Assembly (NCBI GenBank): GCA_032622095.1
Contig: CP136061.1
Span: 256,195,582-256,259,581, forward strand
DNA from: Siphonodentalium dalli
Lineage: Eukaryota; Mollusca; Scaphopoda; Gadilida; Siphonodentaliidae
DNA length: 64,000 bases
Reading direction: 5' to 3'
The translations under genes and the position numbers were made by a program. The notes below the pieces were generated by a model. That model was not told the origin of the DNA. It saw only the letters and a list, made by a program, of their open reading frames with translations, and searched no databases. This document shows positions 34,840-48,165 of this stretch, one piece after another. The first letter of the stretch is position 1, and every line of letters starts with the position of its first letter.

Positions 34840-36009
34840 TGTTCATTCATATCAGTGCGATATATGCTGGAAATCATACATCTACAAATTTGCTGTCACA
34901 TAAAAAATAATCCACATGGGAGATCGATCCTTTCAATGTGATGTGTGCGATAAACCATTTACTCATTCTAGTACCATGACGAACACTGGGGATCGCCTGT
35001 ATCAATGTGATGTGTGCGATAAATCATTTACTGAGTCTAGTACCATAAGAGAATCCACACTGGGGATCGCCTGTATCAATGTGATGTGTGCGCGAAATCA
35101 TTTATTCAGTCGAGTAACCTGTCGAGGCATAAGATGTTCCACACAGGGGATCGTCCGTTTCAATATGATGTGTGTGAGAAATCATTTACTAAGTCGAGTA
35201 GCCTGACGAGGCATAAGATGGTCCACACAGGGGATCGTCCGTTTCAATGTGATGTGTGTGAGAAATCATTTACTCAGTCGAGTAACCTGACTAAGCATAA
35301 GATGGTCCACACTGGGAATCGCCTGCATCAATGTGATGTGTGCGAGAAATCATTTACTCATTTGAGTAACCTGAAGAAACATAAGATAATCCACACCGGG
35401 GATCGTCCGTTTCATTGTGATATGTGCGAGAAATCATTTACTCAACCGAGTAACCTGACAAAACATAAGAGGGTCCACACTGGGAGTCGCCCCTTTCAAT
35501 GTGATGTTTGCGATAAATCATTTACTGCGTCGAGTAGCCTGGCTGTACATAAGCGGATACACACGGGAGATCGCCCGTATGAATGTGAGGTGTGCCAGAA
35601 ATCATTTACTTATTTGAATAGCCTGACTGTACACAAGCGGATACACACGGGAGATCGTCCGTATCAATGTGATGTGTGCCAGAAATCATTTACTGAGTCG
35701 TGTAGCCTGACGAAACATAAGAGAATCCACACCGGGGATCGTCCGTTTCAATGTGATTTATGCGAGAAATCATTTTCACAATTGGGTAGTCTGACTATAC
35801 ATAAGAGGATCCACACTGGGGCTCGCCCGCATCAATGTGATTTATGCGAGAAATCATTTTCACAATTGGGTAGTCTGACTATACACAAGAGGATACACAC
35901 GGGAGATCGTCCGTATCATTGTGATGTGTGCCAGAAATCATTTACTCAGTCGAGTAACCTGACTATGCATAAAAAGATCCACACGGGGGGATCGCCCATA
36001 TCAATGTGA
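34840..36009 (+). pseudogene. C2H2 zinc-finger array C
   Basis: The duplicate of array B. An early part (34,916-35,045) has two fingers (CDVCDKPF, CDVCDKSF); a deletion near 35,045 shifts the frame. The main open frame 35,086-36,009 carries 11 finger modules, of which the first starts within the Cys pair and the second has Cys to Tyr (QYDVCEK). The fingers match array B in order, with few substitutions (for example TRHKMVH for ARHKTVH). The end is the same GGSPISM frameshift. The divergent first finger is present but missing CATGCAGC relative to D. Probably not coding for a full protein. Confidence 0.75.
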
Positions 36010-36294
36010 TATGTGCGAGAAAAGGTTCTAACGTCAGAGTGGCCTGATGTTACATACCGGTAAGATAACTCATACAGGTGACTCCGTATATAGAGTGATT
36101 TCCCATATACAGGTGACTGCCCGTATATAGAGGGGCCTGATGTTACATACGGGGCACACAAAAAAAAGTTGGCCAAAAGTTTGGCCTAATGAAATTTTGT
36201 TTTCTATTTTCAAAAAAAAAAAAAAATGGACAAAGTGAACACTGGTGACAACTACTAAAATCCACACACGTTTAACCAACATGGAATATCACAC

Positions 36295-36489
36295 ATGTAT
36301 GAGTGCACTACGGTGTGTGGTCTGATGCAGTCTATATGCGGTTCTCTATGGATTAATACGAGCTTCCACAACGGACATCGCCCGTATCCATGTGATATGT
36401 GCGGGAAATCATTTATTTGTATGAGTCAATTGACGAGACATAAGATAATTCATATGCCCAATATATCCTACACCTGTTTGATTTTGTAG
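36295..36489 (+). CDS. Candidate C-terminal zinc-finger exon of array C
   Basis: It is almost identical to 30,328-30,522, with one finger CDMCGKSF...H and an HRPYP linker. Preservation of the open frame here and after array B, while the main arrays carry lesions, may only reflect recent duplication. Confidence 0.5.
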   Translation: MYECTTVCGLMQSICGSLWINTSFHNGHRPYPCDMCGKSFICMSQLTRHKIIHMPNISYTCLIL

Positions 36490-36568
36490 TATGTATTTAA
36501 AATATCGCTACATCCAACATAAATGTGTATTATATTTAAAGATGGATTATCTCTTTAAATAACAAATT

Positions 36569-37586
36569 TTAAAGGTGGATTATCTCTTTGTAAACATGTA
36601 TTATATAGTTACCGGGGTATAAAATATTAGACCTGAATCGAAGACTCCTGTCCGGAAATGCTTCTATCGATTAATATTAATTTTATTTCGAATATTTTCT
36701 GGTCTAAAAAGGTGTGTTTGTTCAGCTAACGAACAATATTGGTTACTGTTAATAGAGACCAGAAATTATATTGTGCAATTTTGTCACAAATAAACGCCAA
36801 TTACACTCATTATCGCTTATATCTGTGGAACAAAACAGTACAAACAACAAATATGTGACATTTGACATTCGTTGCGTAGCGTAGGAACAGCCCAGTGCTC
36901 TATATCGCAATACGGTCTCATCCGAATGGTCGGTTCTAAAAATAGTAACATAAATGGGCCCGATTTAATATTCGAAATAAAATCAATATTAATTGATAGA
37001 AGCTTTTCCGGACATAGGTCTTCAGTTCATATCTATTATTTTATACCCACGCAACTATTTAAAATTTGTTATTTAAAGAGATAATCCATCTTTAAATAGT
37101 TGCGTGGGTATAAAATAATAGATATGAACTGAAGACCTATGTCCGGAAAACCTTCTATCAATTAATATTGATTTTATTTCGAATATTAAATCGGGCCCAT
37201 TTATGTTACTATTTTTAGAACCGACCATTCGGATGAGACCGTTTTGCGATATAGATCACTGGGCTGTTCCTACGGCTACGCAACGAATGTCAAATGTCAC
37301 AGATTGGTTGTTTGTACTGTTTTGTTCCACAGATATAAGCGATAATGAGTATAATTAACGTTTATTTGTGACAAAATTGCACAATATAATTTCTGGTCTC
37401 TGTTAATAGTAACCACTATTGTTCGTTAGCTGAACAAACACACCTTTTTAGACCAGAAAATATTCGAAATAAAATTAATATTAATCGATAGAAGCATTTC
37501 CGGACAGGAGTCTTCGATTCAAATCTAATATTTTATACCCCGGTAACTATATAATACATGTTTACAAAGAGATAATCCACCTTTAA
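36569..37586. repeat. 1-kb near-perfect palindrome (copy 2)
   Basis: The counterpart of the palindrome at 30,602, with 3 bp fewer in the left arm (TAATTTTATTTC instead of TAATATTTTTATTTC). Same TTAAAGGTGG ends and centre. Confidence 0.9.
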
Positions 37587-37591
37587 CTTCT

Positions 37592-38017
37592 TGTAATAAT
37601 TCAAAACCAGCATCCAACCAAATTTTAAAATGATTGCCAAGTCAAAATATAAGCTCTGTAATTTCAATAATATTCAGTATAACCTACATATAACTGAACT
37701 TCTACATACAGAGAAAGGCAGCTATTCAGTTTACTTGAACAATTGTAGTGATATTGATCATGTTATGGTCAGGCACATGTATGCCATTTCATGAAATTTG
37801 TTAACTCCATGTAATAATTCAACCAGCATCCAGTAAAATGTTTAAAAAGATTGCTGAAGTCAAAATATAATCTCTGTAATTTCTAAAATATACAGTATAA
37901 CCTACATGGAACTGAACTTCTACATACAGAGAAAAGCAACTATTCAGTTTACTTGGACATTTGTAGTGATATTGATCCATGTTATGATCGGACACATGTA
38001 TGTCTTTTCGTGAAATT
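37592..38017 (+). repeat. About 220-bp tandem pair (copy 2)
   Basis: The duplicate of 31,628-32,053. The following 38,018-38,603 is A/T-rich with no recognised feature, up to the element 1 insertion. Confidence 0.8.
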
Positions 38018-38597
38018 TGTAAAAATTAGAACAAAAATTTGCAAAGTTCAACTTCTCTATTGAAAAATGATAACTAGCCAAACTTATTTCTAAGTCAGAC
38101 TATCAAACTATATTGCAATACCTAATATTATTCAAAGTCGGACGCCTGACAAAATACTGCTTAAAAACTTTCTTAAAAAGTTGACAAGTAAATATTGGGT
38201 ATGCAAAAATCACTAAGTCAAAACTGGGATAGATTCGATTTGAAATATTCATAACTCAAAAAGTTCATATTGAAAACCTAAAAAATAAATTAGATGTTCA
38301 AAATTGAGAACAAATTAAATTTCAGAGAAAGTTGACTGAAGTTGAAAATTAAAATATATTTCATTTCAAAAAATGAATTCAAAGTCAAAATTTGAAGTAT
38401 AACATTCAATAAGTGAATAAGTCATCAATGTCCAATTTTTTGGAAACATTTTAACTAAAAGGTAAGAATAATGTCATAGTCATCAAATTCCTGGAACTTA
38501 ATCGAAGTACCATGTCGAAGAATTCGAAATCGAGTGAATGTTTTCGGCGCGAAAAGTTTTTTATACCCGATATTATAATTATGGGAAATCCAAGAGA

Positions 38598-38603
38598 ATC
38601 ATG
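38598..38603. other. Left target-site duplication of element 1 (ATCATG)
   Basis: ATCATG here and at 43,503-43,508 flank the element; the uninterrupted copy has it once, at 32,634-32,639 (GAATCATGGGAAG). Confidence 0.9.
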
Positions 38604-41600
38604 TGTTACGCCAGCTTTTGAAGTAACTTACCACTTTTGAAGTAGGTCTCCACTTTTGAAGTAAAAAACGCCAGCTTTTGAAGTAACTCACCACTTTTGT
38701 AATAAAATCGCCAGCTTTTGTAGTAAAGTGAGGTCTCCGCTTTTGAAGTAAAAAACGCCAGCTTTTGTAGTAAAAAAACTAGGTCTCCACTTTTGAAGTA
38801 ACAAAATTACAGCTTTTGAAGTAAACTGACTCAATAAATTTTGACGGGCGCTGAACGATTTTCATGACAAAGTCAACCCGATAATCAATAGTGGCTATCG
38901 CCCATACGAGTGTGACGTGGTTTGAATAGCTTTCAGTCATGCCAACACAAGAGAAATCACAGTCAATCGCCCATACACGTGTGACGTGTACCAAAAGGCA
39001 CTTAGTGAGTCCGGTTCCGTGACAAAAGATTCCACACAGGTAATCGACCATACGAGTGTGACGTGGTTTGAATAGCCTCCAATCGTACCAACACAAGAGA
39101 AATCACACAGTCAATCTCCCATACACGTGTGACTTGTACCAAAAGGCACTTAGTGAGTCCGGTTCCGTGACAAAAGAATCCACACCGGTAATCGACCATA
39201 TGCATGTGACGAGGTTCGAATATCCTTCAGTCATACCAACACAAGAGAAATCACACAGTCAATCACCCATACGCGTGTGGCGTGTACCAAAAGGCACTTA
39301 TATAGTCTGGTTCCGTGACAAAAGAATCCACACAGGTGATCGACCATACGAGTGTGACGTGGTTTGAATAGCTTTGAGTCATACCAACACAAGATAAATC
39401 ATACAGTCAATCGCCCATACACGTGTGACTTGTACCAAAAGGCACTTAGTGAGTCCGGTTCCGTGACAAAATATTCCACACAAGTGATCGACCATACGAG
39501 TGTGACGTTGTTTGAATAGCCTCCAATCATACGAACACAATAGAAATCAGTCAATCGCCCATACACGTGTGACGTGTATAAAAAGGCAGTTAGTGAGTCC
39601 GGTTCCGTGACAAAATAATATACACCGGTAATCGTCCATACGAGTGTGACGTGGTTTGAATGGCTTTCAGTTATACCATCACGAGAAATCACAGTCAATC
39701 GTCCATACACGTGTGACGTGTACCAAAAGGCAATTAGTAAGTCCGGTTCCGTGACAAAAAGAATCCACACAGGTAATCGACCATACGAGTGTGACGTGGT
39801 TTGAATAGGCTCCAATCATACCAACACAAGAGAAATCTCAGTCAATCGCCCATACACGTGTGACTTGTACAAAAAGGCACTTAGTGAGTCCGGTTCTGTG
39901 ACAAAAGAATCCACACAGGTGATCGACCATACGAGTGTGACGTGGTTTGAATATCCTCCAATCATACCAACGCCAGAGAAATCACACAGTCAATCGCCCA
40001 TACACGTGTGACGTGTACCAGAAAGGCATTTAGTTAGTCCGGTTCCTTGCCTAAGCACATGAGAACACACATAGGTGGTCAATCATACGGGTATGCAATG
40101 TTGTTCCCAGTCTGTCCGTCAACCTGGCGATCCACACTGGTGACCGGCCTTATGGGTGCGACGTTTGTTGGAAGAAGTTCGCCATGACCGTGAGTCTTAC
40201 AATATATAAGAGAATCCACGCTGGTGACAAGATGTGTGTCTGAAGACGTTCTGTAAGTACAGTAACATGGCAACATGTACATTTCCTCAAAATTGGGGGA
40301 CGTGACAAAAGTATCAGTTACAACGGAAAATAGTTGGTCTATTTGTGCTCTTCTTTGGAAGAACAGCCCTATGTCAAACTTCCAATTCGCAATGTTCCTG
40401 GTGCCAAAAGGTTCAGTCTCCTTTTTGTAATTTTATAGTCGATTATCAATAATGATAAATAAGTCCATTTTCTTAACGTGGTTCATTCTGATTGGCCAAC
40501 TATGAAACAAAGGACGAAAGTCCAGATGTCAGGTGATTAAGAATGTCATACAACAAGATACCGATTCTGCATAATTTCACGAGTCATTGTCCCAGTTAGA
40601 GTAATATTATCATGCACGTGCTACATAATAATAAGTCAAAGATGTTCATTCAATTTACAACTGAAATACAATCTCCTTTGGACACTTTAATAACGAGAGA
40701 TAATGGTTCCTGGAATTACAAACTAAATTATTGAACATACTCACGTCTGTTACGGGATTGTGTTATATCGTTCGAGACTTCGTGACAGCTCTAGAACCTT
40801 CAAAAGAGGGAACAGGATAACAAGAAAATCGCATACCATATCGCTGTGTAGATCCGGCCTCTTTGGGCGCTACAGTTGTAATGTTTTATCATAACATTTA
40901 ATGTTCAGGCGTTATGCTGTGGTGATTCTCCAAGGCGGCCAGTGGAGCCCGTGTTCCGAGCGTGTATTATACCATGTGGTAGCTATGCCTGCGATTGCAT
41001 TGTTGAATGTGAGTCCTCTGCGAGTGGGAGGTGTCAACATTGGCCACAATCGCCAGTAACTGGTGTTGCCCTGAATAGGGCAGGTATGTTACGGTAAGTT
41101 GCTGGCAAGTCGAGGGCAATACTATTGGGAAGGGACTGGCATATATTCTATTTTGTGTTATACATAATTGCTCATCAATCCCAGCGTGCACCGATGGTTT
41201 GCAGTATATCAATAAATTCATTGTCGTAATTTTGTTCTGCATTTGGTATTTAGTTTTTATTTTGGAAAGGGGTTACCACATTGCGAGCAGCGCACGGTCT
41301 GGGCGTTTATAACTAACGTAGTTGAAAATGAGGGGAGTAGTAATTATGATCTACATTGTAGATCTAGATATCAATCATGATCGACCAGTGATATCTCAAA
41401 ATAATTCACCATTGTTTTTATGTTAAGTTATCAGTCCGTGGGACACCTCAACCTTCCCTGACTATAATACACCACTTAGTCTGACCCCAATTGATAGGTG
41501 CAACATAGCAATAGTAAATATGTATACCATATACCACTTAGTCTGACCCCAATTGATAGGTGCAACATAGCAATAGTAAATATGTATACCATCATATATT

Positions 41601-43502
41601 GTCTTCATGATAGAATATTGATTTCATTTATTGACCATAATAAACAAAACAGATTCAGATAGCAGAATTGTTGATGTGGATGAGAGGCGATAAGGGATCA
41701 AGCTATACAATATTATACATATCTATTCAATAAATATAGCGTCTAAGGGGAGGTTGAGGATAAATTTGACTAATTATTATTTAACAACATCAACAACATC
41801 GTTCCATTCATTCTTAATTTTGTTATGCGTTTCATTTTGTATTGCTGTGCCTGACAATTGACAATAGAATAATTAATTGTATTCGTATATTGTGTTGAAT
41901 AAATTTTGAAAGGAGACTGAACCTTTTAGCATCAAGAACATTGAGATTTGAAAGTTTAACTTTCCCTGTATAGCGACATAATGCCACCGAATCCGTTATT
42001 TTATATACTCAATCATCAGAGTGTATGTGAACCCAATGGTTTCCATACAACACATTACTGGCTCCCGTGTTTTATAGCTGGCCACGTTTGACGTAGTTAT
42101 AATACTTCGGTTATGTGACATAATTTTAATGATTGAAAATTGTTGTTAATGTCGCCTTCCAGAGACGAATCTAATAAACCAAACATTTTCTGCTGTCCCT
42201 AACGCGTCGGGTCATCTAATTTCGAGGGTACGAATATGCAATTAAAAGTGAGGCCAATAATAAATATACCAACTATTTTCCGTTGGAACTAATACATCAC
42301 CTAATTTCGAGAAACTATATATGTCGTCATGTTACTGGACTGACAAAACGTCTTCAGTCTTGTCTGACTCAATGTAACATCGAACTTCTTCTGACAACGG
42401 TCGCACTTGTAAGGGCATTCAATAGTGTGGGTTGTCAGGCTGACTGGGAACAATCTTATATACTCGTAACTCGTATGATTGATCACCTATGTGTGTTCAT
42501 ATGCTTTGGCAGGGAAACGGACTCACTAAATGCCGTTCGGTACACGTCACACTTATATGGGCGATTGACTCTATAAATTATCTTCTGCTGTTAAGACTGA
42601 ACGCTATTCGAACCACGTCACGTGCATATGGTCGATTACGGGTGTGGATTCTTTTGTCACGGAACCGGACTCACTAAGTGCCTTTTGGTACAAGTCACAC
42701 GTGTATGGGCGATTGACTGTATGATTTATCTTGTGTTGGTATGACTCAAAGCTATTCAAACCACGTCACACTCGTATGGTCGATCACCTGTGTGGATTCT
42801 TTTGTCACGGAACCGGACTCTCTAAGTGCCTTTTGGTACACGTCACACGCGTATGGGCGATTGACTGTGTGATTTCTCTTGTGTTGGTATGACTGAAGGA
42901 TATTCGAACCTCGTCACATGCATATGGTCGATTACCGGTGTGGATTCTTTTGTCACGTAACCGGACTCACTAAGTGCCTTTTGGTACAAGTCACACGTGT
43001 ATGGGCGATTGGCTGTGTGATTTCTCTTGTGTTGGTACGATTGGAGGCTATTCAAACCACGTCACACTCGTATGGTCGATTACCTGTGTGGAATCTTTTG
43101 TCACGGAACCGGACTCACTAAGTGCCTTTTGGTACACGTCACACGTGTATGGGCGATTGTGTTGGCATGACTGAAAGCTATTCAAACCACGTCACACTCG
43201 TATGGGCGATAGCCACTATTGATTATCGGGTTGACTTTGTCATGAAAATCGTTCTGCGCCCGTCAAAATTTATTGAGTCAGTTTACTTCAAAAGCTGTAA
43301 TTTTGTTACTTCAAAAGTGGAGACCTAGTTTTTTTACTACAAAAGCTGGCGTTTTTTACTTCAAAAGCGGAGACCTCACTTTACTACAAAAGCTGGCGAT
43401 TTTATTACAAAAGTGGTGAGTTACTTCAAAAGCTGGCGTTTTTTACTTCAAAAGTGGAGACCTACTTCAAAAGTGGTAATTACTTCAAAAGCTGGCGTAA
43501 CA
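38604..43502. mobile_element. Element 1: non-autonomous derivative of the Ginger-like transposon
   Basis: 4,899 bp, ends TGTTACGCC...GGCGTAACA, flanked by ATCATG twice. Its left part (38,604-41,390) is the inverse of 51,896-54,388 in element 2, and its right part the inverse of 45,397-47,450, so it is element 2 in reverse orientation without the centre. The junction lies at GTG (41,388-41,390), matching CAC at both deletion edges in element 2 (47,448-47,450 and 51,896-51,898). It has no transposase gene. Arms of about 1-1.4 kb hold finger-like modules, for example CDVCWKKF near 40,155 on plus and CDRCQKKF near 42,430 on minus. A 61-bp duplication at about 41,472-41,590 is specific to this copy. 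Confidence 0.9.
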
Positions 43503-43639
43503 ATCATGGGAAGTTCAAAGGTCACTATAGTTCGTGTAACAGAAGTGTACCGTTATCGTCGGAGTTATATATAGTCTATAGAGTAAATATTTCCGGTTTA
43601 GTAATTACACATTTTGATAACAAAATTGCCCAATACAAA

Positions 43640-45396
43640 ATAGAATATATGCCAGTCTCTTCCAATAGTATTGCCCTCGACTTACCAGCAACGGGTTGAA
43701 CAATGTCATAACATACTTGCCCTATTCAGGGCAACAACAGTTACTGGCGATTGTGGCCAATGTTGACACCTCCCACTGACAGAGGACTCACATCCAACAA
43801 TGCAATCGCAGGCATAGCTACCACATGGCACAATATACGCTCGGAACACGGGCTTCACTGGCCGCCATGGAGAATCACCACAGCATAACGCCTGAAGATT
43901 AAATCTTATGATAACACATTACTACTGAAGCGCCCAAAAGAAGCCTGATCTACACAGCGATATGGTATGCGCTTTTATTTTTATCTTTTTTCCTCTCTTG
44001 GTGGTTCTAGAGCTGTCACGAAGTCTCGAACGATAAAACACTATCCCATAACAGCCGTGAGTATGTTCAATAATTTAGTTTGTAATTCCAGGAACCATTA
44101 TCTCTCGTTATTAACAAAGTGTCCAAATGAGATTGTATTTCAGTTCTAAATTGAATGAACATCTTTGACTTATTATTCTATAGACGTGCATGATAATATT
44201 ATTCTAACTGGGACAATGACTCATGATATTATGCAGAATCGGTGTGTCTTGTCGTGTGTCATTCTTAATCACCCGACATATGGACTTTCGTCCTTTGTTT
44301 CATAGTTGGCCAATCAGAATGAACCACGTTAAGAAAATGGACTTATTGATCATTATTGATAACCGACTATAAAATTATAAAAAGGAGACTGAACCGTTTG
44401 GCACCACGAACATTGCGAGTTGAAAGTTTGACATAGGACTGTTCTTCCAAAGAAGAGGACAAATGGACCAACTATTTTCCATTGGAACTGATACATCTGT
44501 CACGTCACCCAATTTTGAGGAAATTTACATATTGCCATGTTACTGTACTGACAGAATGTCTTCAGACATACATCTTGTCACCAGCGTGGATTCTCTTATG
44601 TATTGTCAGACTCACGGTCTCGCCGAACTTCTTCTAACAACGTCGCACCTGTAAGGTCGTTTACCAGTGTGGATTGTCAGGTTGCCGGACTGACTGGGAA
44701 CAACCTTACATACTCGTATGATTGATCACATATGTGTGTTCTCATATCCTTAGGCAGGGAACCGGATTCACTAAATGCCTTCTAGTATACGTCACACGTG
44801 TATGGGGGATTGACTTTTTGAATTATCTTGTGTTGATATGACTGAAATCTATTTGAACCACGTCACACTCGTATGGTCGATTACCAGTGTGGGTTATTTT
44901 GTCACGGAGCCGGACTCACTAATTGCCTTATGGTACACGTCACATGTGTATGGGCGATTGACTGTGTGAATTCTCTTGTGTTGGTATGACTGAAAGATAT
45001 TCGAACCACGTCACACTCGTATGGTCGATTACCGGTGTGGCTTCTTTTGTCGCGGAACCGGACTCACTAAATGCCTTCTGGTACACGTCACATGTGTATG
45101 GGCGATTGACTTATGAGTTCTCTTGTGTTGGTATGACTGACTAAATATATTCAGTCACAAGTCACACTCGTATGGGCGATAGCCCCTATGGATTATCGGA
45201 TTGACTTTGTCATGAAAATCGTGCAGCGCCCGTCAAAATTTATTGAGTCAGTTTACTTCAAATGCTGTAATTTTGTTATTACAATAGTGGAGACATGGTT
45301 TTTTTTTAAACAAAAGCTGGCGTTTTTTAGTTCAAAAGCGGAGACCTCACTTTACTTCAAAAGCTGGCAATTTTATTACAAAAGTGGTGAGGTACT
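43640..45396 (+). mobile_element. Element 3, second copy (left portion)
   Basis: The duplicate of 32,770-34,554, interrupted at GGTACT by element 2. It continues at 54,389-54,471, ending GGCGTAACA. Confidence 0.8.
45391..45396. other. Left target-site duplication of element 2 (GGTACT)
   Basis: GGTACT is repeated at 54,389-54,394; the empty site in copy 1 is 34,549-34,554 (GTGAGGTACTTCAAAAG). With one base trimmed from each end the duplication could be read as 8 bp (AGGTACTT). Element 1 supports 6 bp better. Confidence 0.85.
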
Positions 45397-46560
45397 TGTT
45401 ACGCCAGCTTTTGAAGTAACTTACCACTTTTGAAGTAGGTCTCCACTTTTGAAGTAAAAAACGCCAGCTTTTGAAGTAACTCACCACTTTTGTAATAAAA
45501 TCGCCAGCTTTTGTAGTAAAGTGAGGTCTCCGCTTTTGAAGTAAAAAACGCCAGCTTTTGTAGTAAAAAAACTAGGTCTCCACTTTTGAAGTAACAAAAT
45601 TACAGCTTTTGAAGTAAACTGACTCAATAAATTTTGACGGGCGCTGAACGATTTTCATGACAAAGTCAACCCGATAATCAATAGTGGCTATCGCCCATAC
45701 GAGTGTGACGTGGTTTGAATAGCTTTCAGTCAGGCCAACACAATCGCCCATACACATGTGACGTGTACCAAAAGGCACTTAGTGAGTCCGGTTCCGTGAC
45801 AAAAGATTCCACACAGGTGATCGACCATACGAGTGTGACGTGGTTTGAATAGCCTCCAATCGTACCAACACAAGAGAAATAACACAGTCAATCGCCCATA
45901 CACGTGTGACTTGTACCAAAAGGCACTTAGTGAGTCCGGTTCCGTGACAAAAGATTCCACACAGGTGATCGACCATACGAGTGTGACGTGGTTTGAATAG
46001 CCTCCAATCGTACCAACACAAGAGAAATCACACAGTCAATCGCCCATACACGTGTGACTTGTACCAAAAGACACTTAGTGAGTCCGGTTCTGTGACAAAA
46101 GAATCCACACCGGTAATCGACCATATGCATGTGACGAGGTTCGAATATCCTTCAGTCATACCAACACAAGGGAAATCACACAGTCAATCGCCCATACGCG
46201 TGTGACGTGTACCAAAATGCACTTAGTGAGTCCGGTTCCGTGACAAAAGAATCCACACCGGTAATCGACCATATGCATGTGACGTGGTTCGTATAGCCTT
46301 CAGTCATAACAGCAGAAGATAATTTATAGAGTCAATCGCCCATATAAGTGTGACGTGTACCGAACGGCATTTAGTGCGTCCGTTTCCCTGCCTAATCATA
46401 TGAACACACATAGGTGATCAATCATACGAGTATATAAGATTGTTCCCAGTCAGCCTGACAACCCACACTATTGAGTCCCCTTACAAGTGCGACCGTTGTC
46501 AGAAGAAGTTCGATGTTACATTGAGTCAGACAGGACTGAAGACGTTTTGTCAGTAACATG
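45397..46560. repeat. Left inverted arm of element 2, finger-derived
   Basis: Iterons at 45,397-45,620; then, on plus, degenerate finger modules ([31 protein letters not shown]-like) in 148-bp repeats; then a better finger near 46,463-46,530 (SPYKCDRCQKKFDVTLSQT) preceded by LPNHMNTH. The frames are broken, so the fingers are fossils. Confidence 0.75.
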
Positions 46561-48165
46561 TCAGTAACATGACAACATATATAGTTTCTCGAAATTAGGT
46601 GATGTATTAGTTCCAACGGAAAATAGTTAGTATATTTATTATTGGCCTCACTTATAATTGCATATTCGTACCCTCGAAATTAGGTGACCCGACGCGTTAG
46701 GGACAGCAGAAAATGTTTGGTTTATTAGATTCGTCTCTGGAAGGCGACATTAACAACAATTTTCAATCATTAAAATTATGTCACATAACCGAAGTATTAT
46801 AACTACGTCAAACGTGGCCAGCTATAAAACACGGGAGCCAGTAATGTGTTGTGTGGAAACCGTTGGGTTCACATACACTCTGCTGATTGAGTATATAAAA
46901 TAACGGATTCGATGGCATTATGTCGCTATACAGGGAAAGTTAAACTTTCAAATCTCAATGTTCTTGATGCCAAAAGGTTCAGTCTCCTTTCAAAATTTAT
47001 TCAACACAATATACGAATACAATTAATTATTTTATTGTCAATTGTCAGGCACAGCAATACAAAATGAAACGCATAACAAAATTAAGAATGAATGGAACGA
47101 TGTTGTTGATGTAGTTAAATAATAATTAGTCAAATTTATCCTCAACCTCCCCTTAGACGCTACAGTTCTTGAATAGTTATGTATAATATTGTTTAGCTTG
47201 ATACCTTATCGCCTCTCATCCACATCAACAATTATGCTATCTGAATCTGTTTTGTTTGTTATGGTCAATAAATGAAATCAATATTCTATCATGAAGACAA
47301 TATATGATGGTATACATATTTACTATTGCTATGTTGCACCTATCAATTGGGGTCAGACTAAGTGGTGTACTATAGTCAGGGAAGGTTGAGGTGTCTCACG
47401 GACTGATAACTTAACATAAAAAACAATGATGAATTATTTTGAGATATCACAGAACACAACAAAACACACATATCAAAACACAATATATATAGGTACATAT
47501 TCTAGTTGGTAGTCTATATTGTAAATGGTCACTGATCCGAAATATTGCATGCACTTATATTTCCCCAATTAGTTTTAATCTTGAAGTGTGTAGTTTATAA
47601 AGAAAGTCTTATAATTTTTAGTAATATACCAGATCTCTAAATCCACCAGCCATGCAAATTCGTCCACGGATTCACGTTTACTGGAGCCAATATATAATAA
47701 ATCAACTTCACAATTCGCCCAGAAACGTTCCTCAAGCCATGTCCTGATTCTATATAAATTATGTCTTACACAGTTTACATATATTAATCCAAAGTATCTA
47801 CCTCTTACAATTTATAAATTACTTGTGCTAATGTCTCATACGAGAAGTTGGCCTATATTGGTTTTCAAAAAACGTGGTTCTAATTTAATGTATTTTAAAA
47901 ATACTCGATATGTTCTTAATATGATACCATGTTTTCTTTTTTTTGTAAACAATACCATATGTTTGCGTAAAATAACGAAAGCTCAACACGTTTGCAACAC
48001 TCAACTTGAGCAATACAGGAAATGGACCTAAATAAACATATATAACGAAATAAATGATCAATTGAACGAGTGCTTCTCCTGAACCAATGAAGATAGAAAC
48101 GGAGAATGAGACATTCTTGCGTTGCCGGTAAGATGAAGACTATACCTTGCCTGTCTGGCTATCAG

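Noticed and set aside
42283-43174. Overlapping frames such as [18 protein letters not shown] in the transposon arms
   Set aside because: They are the antisense of finger-derived 148-bp repeats; the same peptide recurs at 148-bp steps.
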